This document shows positions 9,397-18,526 of a stretch of 64,000 bases of DNA, piece after piece (the first letter of the stretch is position 1; each line of letters opens with the position of its first letter). The stretch lies in contig NZ_CP033580.1 in assembly GCF_003722315.1 (NCBI RefSeq), positions 2,322,501 to 2,386,500 on the forward strand. Reading direction: 5' to 3'. This DNA comes from Thermoanaerobacter ethanolicus JW 200 (lineage in GTDB: Bacteria > Bacillota > Thermoanaerobacteria > Thermoanaerobacterales > Thermoanaerobacteraceae). Both the position numbers and the translations under genes were made by a program. The notes below the pieces were generated by a model that was given only the letters and a program-made list of their open reading frames with translations, was not told where the DNA came from and made no database searches.

Positions 9397-10749
9397 ATGG
9401 CAACTAAAAAAGAAATAAAAGAAATACTTAATTTAGCACTACCTGCAGTTGGAGAAATGCTACTATACATGGTAGTGTGGGTAGTAGATACGATGATGGT
9501 GGGACAATTTGGCGGTAAAGACAGTGTCAGCGCTGTAGGCCTTGCATCAGAAATTATATATACCTTCTCTAACATTTTTATTGCAATGGGAATCTCCATA
9601 GGAGTAACTTCTTATGTCGCCCGCAGTATAGGAGCGAAAGATTTTGAAGCTGCTGAAAAATACGCATCTCAAGGAATTTTTTTAGGATTTATTTTTGCTA
9701 TTTTCATTTCTTTAATACTTTTTACCTTTGCAGAAAATTTTTTAATAATAGCTGGCGCTACTGGTAATGTGCTTGTCTTAGGAAGGATATTTATAAAAAT
9801 TGCATCAATAGGTATTTTCTTTAATATGCTTATGAATGTATTAAACGCAATTTTAAGAGCTCAAGGAAATACAAAAACGCCTATGATAGGAGCAAGTATA
9901 GTCATATTTATTAATATTTTATTGGATTGGATTTTAATATTTGGAAAATTAGCCTTTCCTCCTTTAGGTGCAAAAGGGTCTGCAATTGCTACTACTATAG
10001 CACAAATTACTGGCTTTATATTTATAATGTTATATTACTTCAACCAAAAAATATTAAATATCGAGCTTCGTGATATAGTGAACTTTGACAGGCAAATAAT
10101 TGTAGATATACTGAAACTTGCCTTCCCTGCTTCTCTTCAAGAAGCTGCCTTTGACATAAGTCGACTTATTTCAATAATCATGATAATGCACCTTGGGACA
10201 GTAGCTTTTGCAGCAAATCAAATTGCAACTACGATTGAATCTATCTCCTTTATGCCAGGATGGGGTTTTGCAGTGGCTGCAACCACAATGGCAGGTCAAA
10301 TGGTAGGAGCTAAAAAATATGACAGTGCAAAAAGGTATACAAATATTTCAGCATTATTTGCTATAGCAATTATGGGTACAATGTCTATACTATTTCTGAC
10401 AATACCTCATCTTTTTATAAGAGCTTTTATAAAAGATACTGATGTAATTGTTGTAGGAATTCTCTGCCTTATGGTAGCCTCTATTGAACAACCTTTTATG
10501 GCAGTTGGCATGGTCTACGGAGGAGGCCTTAAAGGAAGTGGAAATACAAAGACTCCTTTTGTTATTTCTACAATATCCAGCTGGTTTATAAGAATCCCTC
10601 TTATGTATGTGGTTATATACATCTTAAAACTGGGAGTTATTTATGTATGGTTTGTAACAGCTATTCAGTGGGCTTTTGAAGGAAGTACAATGTATATATA
10701 CTTTAGAAAAGAAATAAATAAATTAAAAAGTGCAGTAAAAGATTTTTAA
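9397..10749 (+). CDS. MATE family efflux transporter
   Basis: A 450-residue integral membrane exporter of the multidrug and toxin extrusion family, expected to swap sodium or protons for cationic drugs or metabolites. About twelve hydrophobic helices fall into two similar halves, with the family pattern PAVGEMLLYMVVWVVDTMMVGQFG near residue 15 and the second-half counterpart PASLQEAAFDISRLI near 245. RAQGNTKTPM near 152 and KGSGNTKTPF near 382 are the paired loop motifs. Start ATG with AGGAGGTATT. It is followed by a terminator at 10730-10770 and by a regulator on the same strand. The substrate is unknown. Confidence 0.93.
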   Translation: MATKKEIKEILNLALPAVGEMLLYMVVWVVDTMMVGQFGGKDSVSAVGLASEIIYTFSNIFIAMGISIGVTSYVARSIGAKDFEAAEKYASQGIFLGFIFAIFISLILFTFAENFLIIAGATGNVLVLGRIFIKIASIGIFFNMLMNVLNAILRAQGNTKTPMIGASIVIFINILLDWILIFGKLAFPPLGAKGSAIATTIAQITGFIFIMLYYFNQKILNIELRDIVNFDRQIIVDILKLAFPASLQEAAFDISRLISIIMIMHLGTVAFAANQIATTIESISFMPGWGFAVAATTMAGQMVGAKKYDSAKRYTNISALFAIAIMGTMSILFLTIPHLFIRAFIKDTDVIVVGILCLMVASIEQPFMAVGMVYGGGLKGSGNTKTPFVISTISSWFIRIPLMYVVIYILKLGVIYVWFVTAIQWAFEGSTMYIYFRKEINKLKSAVKDF

Positions 10750-10770
10750 TACGCTTTACTGCACCTTTTT
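10730..10770 (+). terminator. Terminator overlapping the MATE stop
   Basis: Ten-bp arms GTGCAGTAAA (10730-10739) and TTTACTGCAC (10755-10764) followed by C and five T. The first arm is inside the last codons of the MATE gene. Confidence 0.8.
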
Positions 10771-10812
10771 ATCACCATTTAAGCATTATAAAATTAACTG
10801 GGAGGTAAGAAA

Positions 10813-11499
10813 ATGATTGACGATGGCTTAATCCATGAAATCAAAAATAAATTCCCTTTTATTAAAAACCTAAAGGATAAAAATAAGTTAGACAATTTTA
10901 TGAGAATCATCAAAATTATCAAGTTGAAAAATGGAGAAAAACTTTTAGAAGAAGGAGATTACTGTACCGACATAGTTTTTGTTATAAATGGAGTAGTAAG
11001 AGTATATAAACTTTCTCCTGAAGGAAAGGAAATAACTCTCTACAGACTTTACGATGGCGAAACCTGTGTCTTAAATGTAGCGTCTATTATGAGTAATACA
11101 CCTTATCCTGCAACTGCTGAAGCTGAACAAGAAGTTTTAGTTGGTCTTATTCCAGTTTCATTTTATAATGATTTATTTTTTACAGAGCCATCATTCCAAC
11201 AATTCATTTTTAATACTGTATCTACAAGGTTTCAAGAAGTTATATTGTTAATTGATGAAATTGTATTTAAAAATGTAAACTTAAGATTGGCTAAATTTAT
11301 ATTAAAAAAATCAGCTGAAAATGGGCAAAAAGGAAGCTTGGAAATTACCCATGAAAAAATCGCCGCAGAATTGGGTACCGCAAGAGAAGTAATCAGTAGA
11401 ATACTTAAAGACTTCGAAAAAGAAAATATTGTTACACTTTTACGAGGAAAAATTATCATAAAAAATGAAGAAAAATTAAAAAGAATTGCAGAAATGTGA
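10813..11499 (+). CDS. Crp/Fnr family transcriptional regulator
   Basis: A 228-residue DNA-binding regulator with a cyclic-nucleotide-type effector domain (about 20-130, with LLEEGDYCTDIVFVINGVVRVYK) and a C-terminal winged helix (about 150-225, with EKIAAELGTAREVISRILKDFE as recognition helix). Only one cysteine is visible in the effector half (Cys near 38) and there is another near 77, so the four-cysteine iron-sulfur layout of true Fnr is absent. ATG start with GGGAGG upstream. Its stop codon is part of a palindrome (11496-11508) that is well placed to activate the next gene. A role in redox or metabolite sensing is inference. Confidence 0.92.
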   Translation: MIDDGLIHEIKNKFPFIKNLKDKNKLDNFMRIIKIIKLKNGEKLLEEGDYCTDIVFVINGVVRVYKLSPEGKEITLYRLYDGETCVLNVASIMSNTPYPATAEAEQEVLVGLIPVSFYNDLFFTEPSFQQFIFNTVSTRFQEVILLIDEIVFKNVNLRLAKFILKKSAENGQKGSLEITHEKIAAELGTAREVISRILKDFEKENIVTLLRGKIIIKNEEKLKRIAEM

Positions 11500-11508
11500 C
11501 TTTGTCAC
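11496..11508 (+). promoter_or_regulatory. Crp/Fnr-like operator
   Basis: GTGACTTTGTCAC is a perfect 5-bp inverted repeat around three bases, resembling the TGTGA/TCACA halves bound by Crp-type regulators but with shorter spacing. Its centre (11502) is about 41 bases before the start point predicted from the TATAAT at 11531-11536, the usual class II activator position. Confidence 0.55.
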
Positions 11509-11527
11509 TGAATTAAATTTTATAGTC

Positions 11528-11536
11528 TTGTATAAT
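11528..11536 (+). promoter_or_regulatory. Promoter of the DUF2892 gene
   Basis: TTGTATAAT provides a consensus -10 (TATAAT 11531-11536) with a TG just upstream. The -35 region (around 11508-11513) is poor, consistent with dependence on an activator. Confidence 0.55.
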
Positions 11537-11577
11537 AGATATCAAGATAGGAAAAATAAATCGAGGAGGTTATAAAA

Positions 11578-11772
11578 ATGAAAAATATTGGAAAAATTGA
11601 TAAAATAATCAGATATATAATAGGAATAGCTTTGTTGAGTCTGTTGTTTTTAGTTCATAGTAACATAAGATTTTTGGGATTAATAGGACTTGTGCCAATA
11701 TTAACAGCTGCTTTTGGTTTCTGCCCATTATATGCCTTATTTGGCATTAATACATGTTCAACAAAAAAATAA
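11578..11772 (+). CDS. DUF2892 (YgaP-like) small membrane protein
   Basis: A 64-residue protein with two hydrophobic segments (about 12-30 and 33-52) of the DUF2892 type: KIDKIIRYIIGIAL at the N side and a C-terminal FGFCPLYALFGINTC carrying two cysteines. Such proteins resemble the membrane part of the YgaP rhodanese and often neighbour redox or sulfur genes. Start ATG with GAGGAGG. It lies directly downstream of the Crp/Fnr gene and its own promoter carries a matching palindrome, so it is a likely target of that regulator. Function unknown. Confidence 0.85.
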   Translation: MKNIGKIDKIIRYIIGIALLSLLFLVHSNIRFLGLIGLVPILTAAFGFCPLYALFGINTCSTKK

Positions 11773-11884
11773 AAATTTTCTTTATGTAATATCTTAGTTT
11801 TAAATTTTAAATCAGTTAATGATGTAATAATTTTTTATCAAATTAATGTGAGGGTTTAATACCCTCCTTTAATTTGATATATCT

Positions 11885-13252
11885 TTAAAAAATTGAAGGC
11901 AACACCAATGCCACACTTTCCACATGGCTCGTATAAGGGAACATATCAACAGGCTGAACTTCCATCGTTTTGTATCCATTGTCCTCAAGGTATCTTAAAT
12001 CCCGTGCTAATGTGGAAGGGTTGCAAGAGACGTATACAATTTTTTTCGGATTCATTTTTATAACTGCTTCTAAAACAGATGTATCACAGCCCTTTCTTGG
12101 AGGATCCATTATAACTACATCTGCTTTGACTCCTTTATCAGCCAACTCAGGCATTACTTTTTCCGCATCCCCCGAAATAAATTCCACGTTTTTAATGCCA
12201 TTTATGTAAGCATTTCTCTTTGCGTCTTCCACTGCTTGGTAGACAGCCTCAATACCATAGACAAAGGCTGCCTTTTGTGCTGCAAACAAAGATATAGTCC
12301 CTATACCACAATACACATCTATTACAGTCTCCTCACCTTTTAAATCAGCATATTCAAGGGCTTTTCCGTATAAGACTTCTGTTTGAACAGGATTTACCTG
12401 AAAAAATGACAAAGGGGATATTTCAAATTTTATGTCTTTTATATAGTCAATAATATTATCGCTTCCGTAAATAGTTATATTTTCCTCCCCCATAATCACA
12501 TTAGTTTTTTTGGTATTAATATTTATTACTACACTTTTAAGCCCCCTTATCTCTTCTTTTAAAGCATCAATCAGTTGTTTTTTATATGGTATGTCCTTTC
12601 CATTAATCACAATAACAGCCATAACTTCCCCAGTTTTAAAAGCAACTCTTGTGACAATATGCCTTATCAGACCTTTTCCTGTTTTTTCGTCATATACAGA
12701 TATGTTGTATTTTCTAATCCAATTCCTTACAATCCTAGCAATCTCATCACTAATCTCATGCTGTATCATACAACTTTCCACAGGCACAATGTCATGAGAA
12801 CGAGGAGCGTAAAAACCTGTAACAGCAGCTTTCCCTTCAACCATTCCAACTGGAAATTGTGCTTTATTTCTATACCGCTGAGGCTTTTCCATCCCTATGG
12901 TATCGTGGACTCTAGTATACACTTTGCCTATTCTCTCTAAATTGTCTTTGACTTTTTGTGTTTTATATTTTAACTGCCCTTCGTAGCTTAAATGCTGTAA
13001 AGAACAGCCACCGCACTTATCTGCATAAGGACATAAAGGTTCTACTCTATCACGGGACTTTTCTAATATTTCTACTACATGACCTATAACGTAATTTTTG
13101 GAAATTTTATCTATTTGTGCAACGACCCTCTCTCCTGTCAATGCTCCTTCTACAAAGACAGCCACTCCTTTAATTCTTCCAACTCCTTGGCCTTCATGGG
13201 CCATATTGTCAATATATACCTCGTATTTTTCCCCTACTTTTATGTCGTGCAA
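11885..13252 (-). CDS. 23S rRNA (uracil-5-)-methyltransferase, RumA/RlmCD type
   Basis: SAM-dependent enzyme that makes 5-methyluridine in 23S rRNA; Gram-positive members may act on two positions. The 455 residues begin with a TRAM RNA-binding domain (about 5-60). Then comes an iron-sulfur cysteine set CPYADKCGGC plus an upstream Cys region near 75, a SAM-binding VIDVYCGIGTISLFAA near 312 and the catalytic cysteine in YVSCNPSTLARDL near 408. Length and order match RlmD/RlmCD. Start ATG with GGAGGCG. It stands alone between convergent and co-directional neighbours. Which uridine is modified cannot be told from sequence. Confidence 0.93.
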   Translation of the reverse strand: MHDIKVGEKYEVYIDNMAHEGQGVGRIKGVAVFVEGALTGERVVAQIDKISKNYVIGHVVEILEKSRDRVEPLCPYADKCGGCSLQHLSYEGQLKYKTQKVKDNLERIGKVYTRVHDTIGMEKPQRYRNKAQFPVGMVEGKAAVTGFYAPRSHDIVPVESCMIQHEISDEIARIVRNWIRKYNISVYDEKTGKGLIRHIVTRVAFKTGEVMAVIVINGKDIPYKKQLIDALKEEIRGLKSVVININTKKTNVIMGEENITIYGSDNIIDYIKDIKFEISPLSFFQVNPVQTEVLYGKALEYADLKGEETVIDVYCGIGTISLFAAQKAAFVYGIEAVYQAVEDAKRNAYINGIKNVEFISGDAEKVMPELADKGVKADVVIMDPPRKGCDTSVLEAVIKMNPKKIVYVSCNPSTLARDLRYLEDNGYKTMEVQPVDMFPYTSHVESVALVLPSIF

Positions 13253-13323
13253 TTCAAAAACGCCTCCTTCACAATTATTATACCTTTATATAGCAAAAAA
13301 ATATAGAGGATAATACATCCCCA

Positions 13324-15438
13324 TTATTTTTTCCCTAACACATATCTATCATAAACTGTTTGAGGCATATCTACAACTTTATGCTCTATATTTGAAACGA
13401 ACAATACTACATACTCTGCATGGGCCCAGTTAAGAGGCGATGCAGAATCTGTAGGAAGTCCTGTATCTTCCCAAACTTGCTCAGACAACACATAGCCTTG
13501 ATTTGCAAAATTCTCCATTGCCTTAAGGTATTCATCAGCACTTTTACCTGCCGCTATTTCATACATACCTCTTTCACCAGTAAGAAGAGGCCATAATCTT
13601 CCTTTACCTGTGCCATGATATGGTTCTGTTTTAGAGGGCTCTCCATAGCCATCATGATTATACCTATACCAACAAGGACCTTTTGGAGTATTAACTTTTA
13701 TGAGGTTGTCTACTACATAAATAGTGGTTAATATCTTAGGGTCATTGGCAGGTTTTACTCCCAACCGCACCAATTCAAGAAAACTTGGGTCTACAATTTC
13801 CTTTTGGTCATAGACTCCACCGCCGTTAGCGATGCTTATTAAAAAGTCTGCATTTGGATCCGGTAGTCCTGCTATTCTTATGTAATACTGTCCATTTCCA
13901 TACGGTCCTTTTGTTGTATAAGTCAGCTCATCAATTAACTTTTGCCATTTATCAGCCTTATCCAAATATTTTTGGGCACTTTCCATATCTTTATTTTGTT
14001 TTGCTATGTCCGCAGCACATACAAGTCCCGCAACTTCAGCTGCCATTGTTGCAGGTGAATATCCCCCTGCTTCTTCCCATCTTTCTTGCCCTGTTTTGGG
14101 GCCAATTTTTGTAATAAAGTCCGCAAGAGGTTTTATCAATTTTTCATACAAATCATACCGCTTTAGCTGATATGCCAGTATTATAGGGTCTGCTTGCTCA
14201 TCCATTTGAATGCCATTCCAATAAGGCTCCCCATTTATCCAGGTATTTTGTGGAATAAACCCATTTTTCTCTACTACCATAGTTAAAAAGTCTAAGGCTC
14301 TATTAGCAGAATCTTTGTCTCCAGCTGCAATAAAAGCATTCGCAATGTGATATAAGTCCCTTGCCCAAACTAAGTGGTATCCCCCTTTATTTTCATCTCC
14401 TTGACCTTCACCCCATGGAATTGAAAGAGAAGCAATGTAGGCACCTTTATTAGTCTTATCTTCACTAGCTTTTAAAATCATCATACTCGTGTAGTATAAC
14501 TCATTAGCTTTTCCTTTAAAATCTTTAAGCCCATCACAGTATTTATTCCACTCAGCAATGTATATGCCAAGCATTTTATCATAATTGTCCTTTAATGTAC
14601 TCAGGGCAGTTTTTGCTGCCTCCTCTTCACTTTCTCCAAAAGAAAGCACTGTTTTAAACTCTGTCTTATCGCTTAAATCTATCTCTATTCCTTCAATAAT
14701 ATTCCCTCTTGCCTTATCAAAATGTTGTGTCATAGTTTTGTTTTTTTCTAAATCTGATATTGGGTCATTCACCTGATTATATCCTATAGAATACCCTTTC
14801 CATTTTACATCAGTTGTCAAAGCTGAATATATTTTTTCTCTATGTACTATAAGAATTTCCTTATCATTTGCCTTTATAACATACCCCTCATTGTATTTAC
14901 CTTGATTAGCAATATGAGGGTCATAAGCAAGATAAAGTTTATAATCTTTTACATTCCCTTTCAATGCTTCAAATGTTGTCTTCATAATAACAGAATTCCT
15001 TCTAGGATCAGTGAATATCTCTTTTGTAATCTTATATCTTCCTTGTTTGTCAGTATTTATTAGTTTAAATGCTAAAGACCTAGTGCTGAGTTTCTCCACT
15101 TTGCTCACTGTATCTTTTGTCTCATCAGAAACAAAACTTTTTCCGTCAGTTACTAAAAATTTTAAAAATTTGCTATTAGCCATATCAATCGTGGGATAGT
15201 AAACTTCTGATATTGCACCATGAGTCAAAGTAAACCATACCTTTGAAACATCATTATTTGCAGTTCCAATGCCTTGTTTTTGAGCAGATGCCCAAGTGTC
15301 CTCTTTGCCAGGTGCCTGTGGTGCTTCATTAGCAGTTAAGTGCTGAATTTTTACATAAGAAACATCAGAAGAACATCCTGAAAAAATAGTTATTGAAAAA
15401 ATTATTAAAAATAATATCGCTACAATTTTTCTATTCAT
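13324..15438 (-). CDS. Glucoamylase (GH15), lipid-anchored
   Basis: Exo-acting glucan 1,4-alpha-glucosidase that releases glucose from starch and dextrins at the cell surface. The 704-residue precursor has a lipoprotein signal (FSGC, Cys about 22). After it come a beta-sandwich N domain (about 50-290) and an (alpha/alpha)6 catalytic domain (about 310-690). Catalytic-region signatures are visible: GYHLVWARDLYH, RWEEAGGYSPATMAAEVAG with the likely general acid Glu, and GYVLSEQVWEDTGLP with the likely general base Glu. This order matches Thermoanaerobacter/Thermoanaerobacterium glucoamylases. ATG start with GGAGGTG. The promoter overlaps a LacI-type operator (15491-15502), suggesting maltodextrin or glucose control. 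Confidence 0.95.
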   Translation of the reverse strand: MNRKIVAILFLIIFSITIFSGCSSDVSYVKIQHLTANEAPQAPGKEDTWASAQKQGIGTANNDVSKVWFTLTHGAISEVYYPTIDMANSKFLKFLVTDGKSFVSDETKDTVSKVEKLSTRSLAFKLINTDKQGRYKITKEIFTDPRRNSVIMKTTFEALKGNVKDYKLYLAYDPHIANQGKYNEGYVIKANDKEILIVHREKIYSALTTDVKWKGYSIGYNQVNDPISDLEKNKTMTQHFDKARGNIIEGIEIDLSDKTEFKTVLSFGESEEEAAKTALSTLKDNYDKMLGIYIAEWNKYCDGLKDFKGKANELYYTSMMILKASEDKTNKGAYIASLSIPWGEGQGDENKGGYHLVWARDLYHIANAFIAAGDKDSANRALDFLTMVVEKNGFIPQNTWINGEPYWNGIQMDEQADPIILAYQLKRYDLYEKLIKPLADFITKIGPKTGQERWEEAGGYSPATMAAEVAGLVCAADIAKQNKDMESAQKYLDKADKWQKLIDELTYTTKGPYGNGQYYIRIAGLPDPNADFLISIANGGGVYDQKEIVDPSFLELVRLGVKPANDPKILTTIYVVDNLIKVNTPKGPCWYRYNHDGYGEPSKTEPYHGTGKGRLWPLLTGERGMYEIAAGKSADEYLKAMENFANQGYVLSEQVWEDTGLPTDSASPLNWAHAEYVVLFVSNIEHKVVDMPQTVYDRYVLGKK

Positions 15439-15465
15439 CTAATAACACCTCCGTCTTATATCTCT

Positions 15466-15494
15466 ATTTTATCTCAAATCATAACTTTGTGCAA
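15466..15494 (-). promoter_or_regulatory. Glucoamylase promoter
   Basis: Minus-strand TTGCAC (15489-15494), 17-base spacer, TAAAAT (15466-15471), 28 bases ahead of the start codon. Confidence 0.75.
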
Positions 15495-15502
15495 ACGTTT
15501 GT
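15491..15502. promoter_or_regulatory. LacI-family operator at glucoamylase
   Basis: GCAAACGTTTGT is a nearly perfect palindrome around a central CG, the LacI/MalR/CcpA operator type. It overlaps the -35 box, a repressing position. It is related to the sites at 40995-41006 and 41048-41059. Confidence 0.65.
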
Positions 15503-15520
15503 TATGAATAAAAAAGAAAA

Positions 15521-15541
15521 AATACACCTAGAAAGTGTATT
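15521..15541 (-). terminator. Terminator after the thioesterase gene
   Basis: Minus strand AATACAC, 7-base loop, GTGTATT, then a T-rich run. It separates the thioesterase transcript from the glucoamylase promoter. Confidence 0.7.
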
Positions 15542-15613
15542 GAGAAAAAATCGGTTACCCTATTATTTATTATAACTCATTTTCATAGTATTTTATACCA
15601 TTTTTTATAAATT

Positions 15614-16030
15614 TTAATCACAGCATTTTGCAAGCATTTCATAAACCTCTGGCATTACTTTTTTTAAATTGATAGGCTTTTTTTCAAGATTTGTAAAGGG
15701 ATGCTCTGTATAACCTTGTGCTAAAAGTTTGTTATCCTCTTTGCGTATTATATCATATAAAAATTTAAGACGAGTTCCTTTCACAAATTCTAATCGTGTT
15801 CGTATTATTATGAGGTCATCGTACAAAGCAGAAGAAAAATATTTACACTGAGCGTCAATTACAGGTAGCATTACATTTTTTTCTTCTAAGCTTCTGTAGG
15901 ACATTCCCAAAGAGCGAAAAAACTCCGTCCTGCCAATTTCAAACCAATTAAAATAATTGGAATAGTAAACTATACCCATTTTGTCCGTTTCTCCGTATCG
16001 AACCCTTACCTCGGCATCCCATACATGCAT
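15614..16030 (-). CDS. Acyl-CoA thioesterase, YbgC/4-hydroxybenzoyl-CoA type
   Basis: A 138-residue hotdog-fold thioesterase. The N-terminal RYGETDKMGIVYYSNYFNWFEIGRTEFFR region carries the acidic residue and helix typical of the YbgC group, which hydrolyses short or aromatic acyl-CoA in the cytoplasm. ATG start with AAGGAG. It follows two tandem hairpins (16069-16122) and ends before its own terminator. Nothing in the neighbourhood shows the acyl group used. Confidence 0.88.
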   Translation of the reverse strand: MHVWDAEVRVRYGETDKMGIVYYSNYFNWFEIGRTEFFRSLGMSYRSLEEKNVMLPVIDAQCKYFSSALYDDLIIIRTRLEFVKGTRLKFLYDIIRKEDNKLLAQGYTEHPFTNLEKKPINLKKVMPEVYEMLAKCCD

Positions 16031-16068
16031 AATTTAAATCACTCCTTAAAAAAACAAAGACAAGAGTT

Positions 16069-16122
16069 CAATTATCTGAACTCCAAATGAGGCAGGTCTT
16101 ATAAACAAAGGCCTGCCTCATT
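16069..16122. repeat. Two tandem hairpins upstream of the thioesterase
   Basis: First a 7-bp stem (GAGTTCA/TGAACTC), then a 15-bp stem with one wobble pair (arms 16086-16100 and 16108-16122, core TGAGGCAGG/CCTGCCTCA) and a 7-base loop. On the minus strand the second-read hairpin is followed by a T-rich run just before the thioesterase ribosome site. They may be the old terminator of the pyk operon, cut off from it by the transposon, or a leader attenuator. Confidence 0.6.
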
Positions 16123-16194
16123 GTATATATGTAAACAATGTAAAACTAAACTGTAATAATAGATAGGGTGCATGATGCATTATACGAATGAACC

Positions 16195-16578
16195 TTAAAT
16201 ACCTTTATCGTAATCTTCGCCATATCTACGTGCCAAAATGCCTTTTAAGCGTTGGACTTCTTTCTCTAACTCTTTTATACGCTTGTTTTTTGCAGCGATA
16301 AGGACATCTTTGCTTGCATCCGTCATCTCCCGTTTTACTTGCTTTAGAGAAGGTAGTCCTTCTTGCTGTTTTCGGAGTGTATCAATACGGTCATAATGGT
16401 TATCATAAAGGTATTTTTTTGAAACATTGGCTCTTTCAGCAACACTATTAAAGTTAATCTTCTCTTTTTCCTTCAAAAGTTGCTGTATGGCTTTATCAAC
16501 TCTTTCCTGACATTCTTCCGACTTCTTTTCTCTGGCTTTAGCAAGACCTTCAGTATTTCGCTTATGGTCACTTGTCAT
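16195..16578 (-). CDS. tnpC: Tn554-like transposition protein TnpC
   Basis: Accessory protein of the Tn554 family, 127 residues from the chosen ATG, close to the usual length of TnpC. It is basic and helical, with INFNSVAERANVSKKYLYDNH near residue 40 (helix-turn-helix-like) and a C-terminal coiled coil (about 85-115, KNKRIKELEKEVQRLKG). In Tn554 TnpC influences orientation and frequency of insertion. The ATG at 16578 has GGGGAGGAA in front; a GTG nine codons upstream is possible. It overlaps the end of tnpB by 11 bases, indicating coupled translation. Confidence 0.85.
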   Translation of the reverse strand: MTSDHKRNTEGLAKAREKKSEECQERVDKAIQQLLKEKEKINFNSVAERANVSKKYLYDNHYDRIDTLRKQQEGLPSLKQVKREMTDASKDVLIAAKNKRIKELEKEVQRLKGILARRYGEDYDKGI

Positions 16579-18526
16579 TGTTTCTTTCCTCCCCGATATA
16601 CTCACGACCTTTTTTACCTGCTTTATGGTGTATCTTTCCTTCCTTTAGTACCTTTAAAATCTCTTCATAACGCTTTAAAAGGCTCATATTCTTCTCAACC
16701 CATACAGTACGTCCTTGTGCTTTACCACGTTCAATAAGGGCCTTTGTCTCCTGTATTTCAAGTTCATACTGTGGTATAAAATCTGGAGTGGTACAAAGGT
16801 TTCTACAGGTAAGGCAAGGATTTAATTGTGTATGACATTCCTGCTTTTTAGGCTTCATGCAATACCCAAGAGGCATTCTCACAGCATCAAGATTGTGTCG
16901 GATGTACTCCCATTCAATTACATCCTCATTCTGTATGTCAGAAATATTAATTTTTTTGATTTTACCTGATTCGTCAATCTTGAATAGCCCCTGTTTTGTT
17001 GCTTCTTCCCATGATTTGCGCATGGTTGTATCAAGAATTTTAGCATAACAGAGTGTCATTTCAGGGGAAGCATGAGCCATCCACTTCTGAACATGCAAGA
17101 TGTTCATTCCGTTATTGATTAATTCAACTCCTTTGGTATGGCGAAAAGCATGGTTGCCAAAGTGAAATACATTACCTTGGTCATCAGTAATATTTTGATT
17201 TTTAGAAAGACGATTAAGTGCCTGTTGTATTAAATATCCTTGAGGGCAACGGCCTTTTCTTTTTCCATCAAACCTGACAAACAATAGATGATTGGGATTG
17301 TTGTCATCTGTACTTTTTTCTTTGACTTCATCAACTACTGCTTGTACAACTGCATAGACTTCATCGGTAATTGGTATACGATGGTTTAAAATCTGTGTTT
17401 TTAGAATATCTCCACAAAGATACCAACCTTGGGAAGTACGGTCTAAACAAGTATCATAACGCAAATTAAGAATATCCGATATTCGCCAGCCACTGGCTCT
17501 TAATAGAAAAACAATTGGGATGTATTCAGAAGGTGTTAAATGCTCCAGATTATCTTCCAACTGTTGAAGAACTCTTTCAGGAATATATTTAATATCATTT
17601 TCGGGCTTTTGAGGTTTTCTTGGAATATCCTCTTTGAATAATAAACATACAGATGGTAATTCAGGTGCTTCTGAATACATAGCACGTTGAATATAATCAA
17701 GGAAGATTCGTAAGGAAATTAGATATTCAATGTGCCTTTTTTTCCAACCAATTGTATATTCTCTATACCAGGATAAATAGTTCTCCATATGTTTTCGTGT
17801 CAGCATAGTTAAGTTTTTCCATGTAGGCTCTTGAGCATGAATGTATTTTGTAAATAGGCGTAGAGCCATAATGTCTGCTTCGCATTGTCCCTGTGAATTG
17901 TTGGTTGTTCTAAATTTTATAAATTTTTTAACTAATTCTCGAAATTCTACTGGTATATCTGAAAAATTGAGGTAATAATTAGATTTATTTTCTGTTATCT
18001 TTGCTCCAGGTATCTTTCGGCAATCCCAAATATCCTTTTCATATTCATCACGAGTATCATAAAGATTGGTAAAGAAAGAATATAATTGGTTAAAAACCGT
18101 CTCGTATTGCTTATTTGAAATTTCTCCGTCATCATTTATACTCATACCCTTGTCAACAAGAAAAGAACGCCATTGTAACAGAGCCTTGTCATATGTAATA
18201 TCTACAATACTGGCTATGTGAGGATAATATTCATTAAGAAATTCAGCAAAACGGTTTAATGCAATACCATATGCAACAACGGTAATGAGCCTAATTTCCT
18301 TTTCCTGCAATCGGTAAGCATACATATACTTAACTTCATTTTTGATTGAAGAGCTAAAGGATGAAAAGTCAATAGTTTTATTGGATAAACTCCACTTTGC
18401 AGGGCGTAAGTCATCAAAAAAGGAATCTCTAATATCCCAAACATCATTACCCCAATAACCACTCAATAACTTCCTAATTTCTTGCTTTTTTTCTACTGTT
18501 GGTTTAACTTGATATGCAACACTCAC
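16568..18526 (-). CDS. tnpB: Tn554-like tyrosine recombinase TnpB
   Basis: Large site-specific recombinase of 652 residues. The C-terminal half holds the tyrosine recombinase catalytic set: Arg in FLLRASGWRISDILNL near 345, HAFRHTKG near 460, and WMAHASPEMTLCYAK with the nucleophilic Tyr near 490. After it comes a cysteine-rich stretch (CMKPKKQECH...CLTCRNLC near 560-585), typical of Tn554 TnpB. The start is GTG and its GTGA overlaps the tnpA stop. It works together with TnpA in strand exchange. The frame is intact, so the element may still move. Confidence 0.92.
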   Translation of the reverse strand: MSVAYQVKPTVEKKQEIRKLLSGYWGNDVWDIRDSFFDDLRPAKWSLSNKTIDFSSFSSSIKNEVKYMYAYRLQEKEIRLITVVAYGIALNRFAEFLNEYYPHIASIVDITYDKALLQWRSFLVDKGMSINDDGEISNKQYETVFNQLYSFFTNLYDTRDEYEKDIWDCRKIPGAKITENKSNYYLNFSDIPVEFRELVKKFIKFRTTNNSQGQCEADIMALRLFTKYIHAQEPTWKNLTMLTRKHMENYLSWYREYTIGWKKRHIEYLISLRIFLDYIQRAMYSEAPELPSVCLLFKEDIPRKPQKPENDIKYIPERVLQQLEDNLEHLTPSEYIPIVFLLRASGWRISDILNLRYDTCLDRTSQGWYLCGDILKTQILNHRIPITDEVYAVVQAVVDEVKEKSTDDNNPNHLLFVRFDGKRKGRCPQGYLIQQALNRLSKNQNITDDQGNVFHFGNHAFRHTKGVELINNGMNILHVQKWMAHASPEMTLCYAKILDTTMRKSWEEATKQGLFKIDESGKIKKINISDIQNEDVIEWEYIRHNLDAVRMPLGYCMKPKKQECHTQLNPCLTCRNLCTTPDFIPQYELEIQETKALIERGKAQGRTVWVEKNMSLLKRYEEILKVLKEGKIHHKAGKKGREYIGEERNNDK

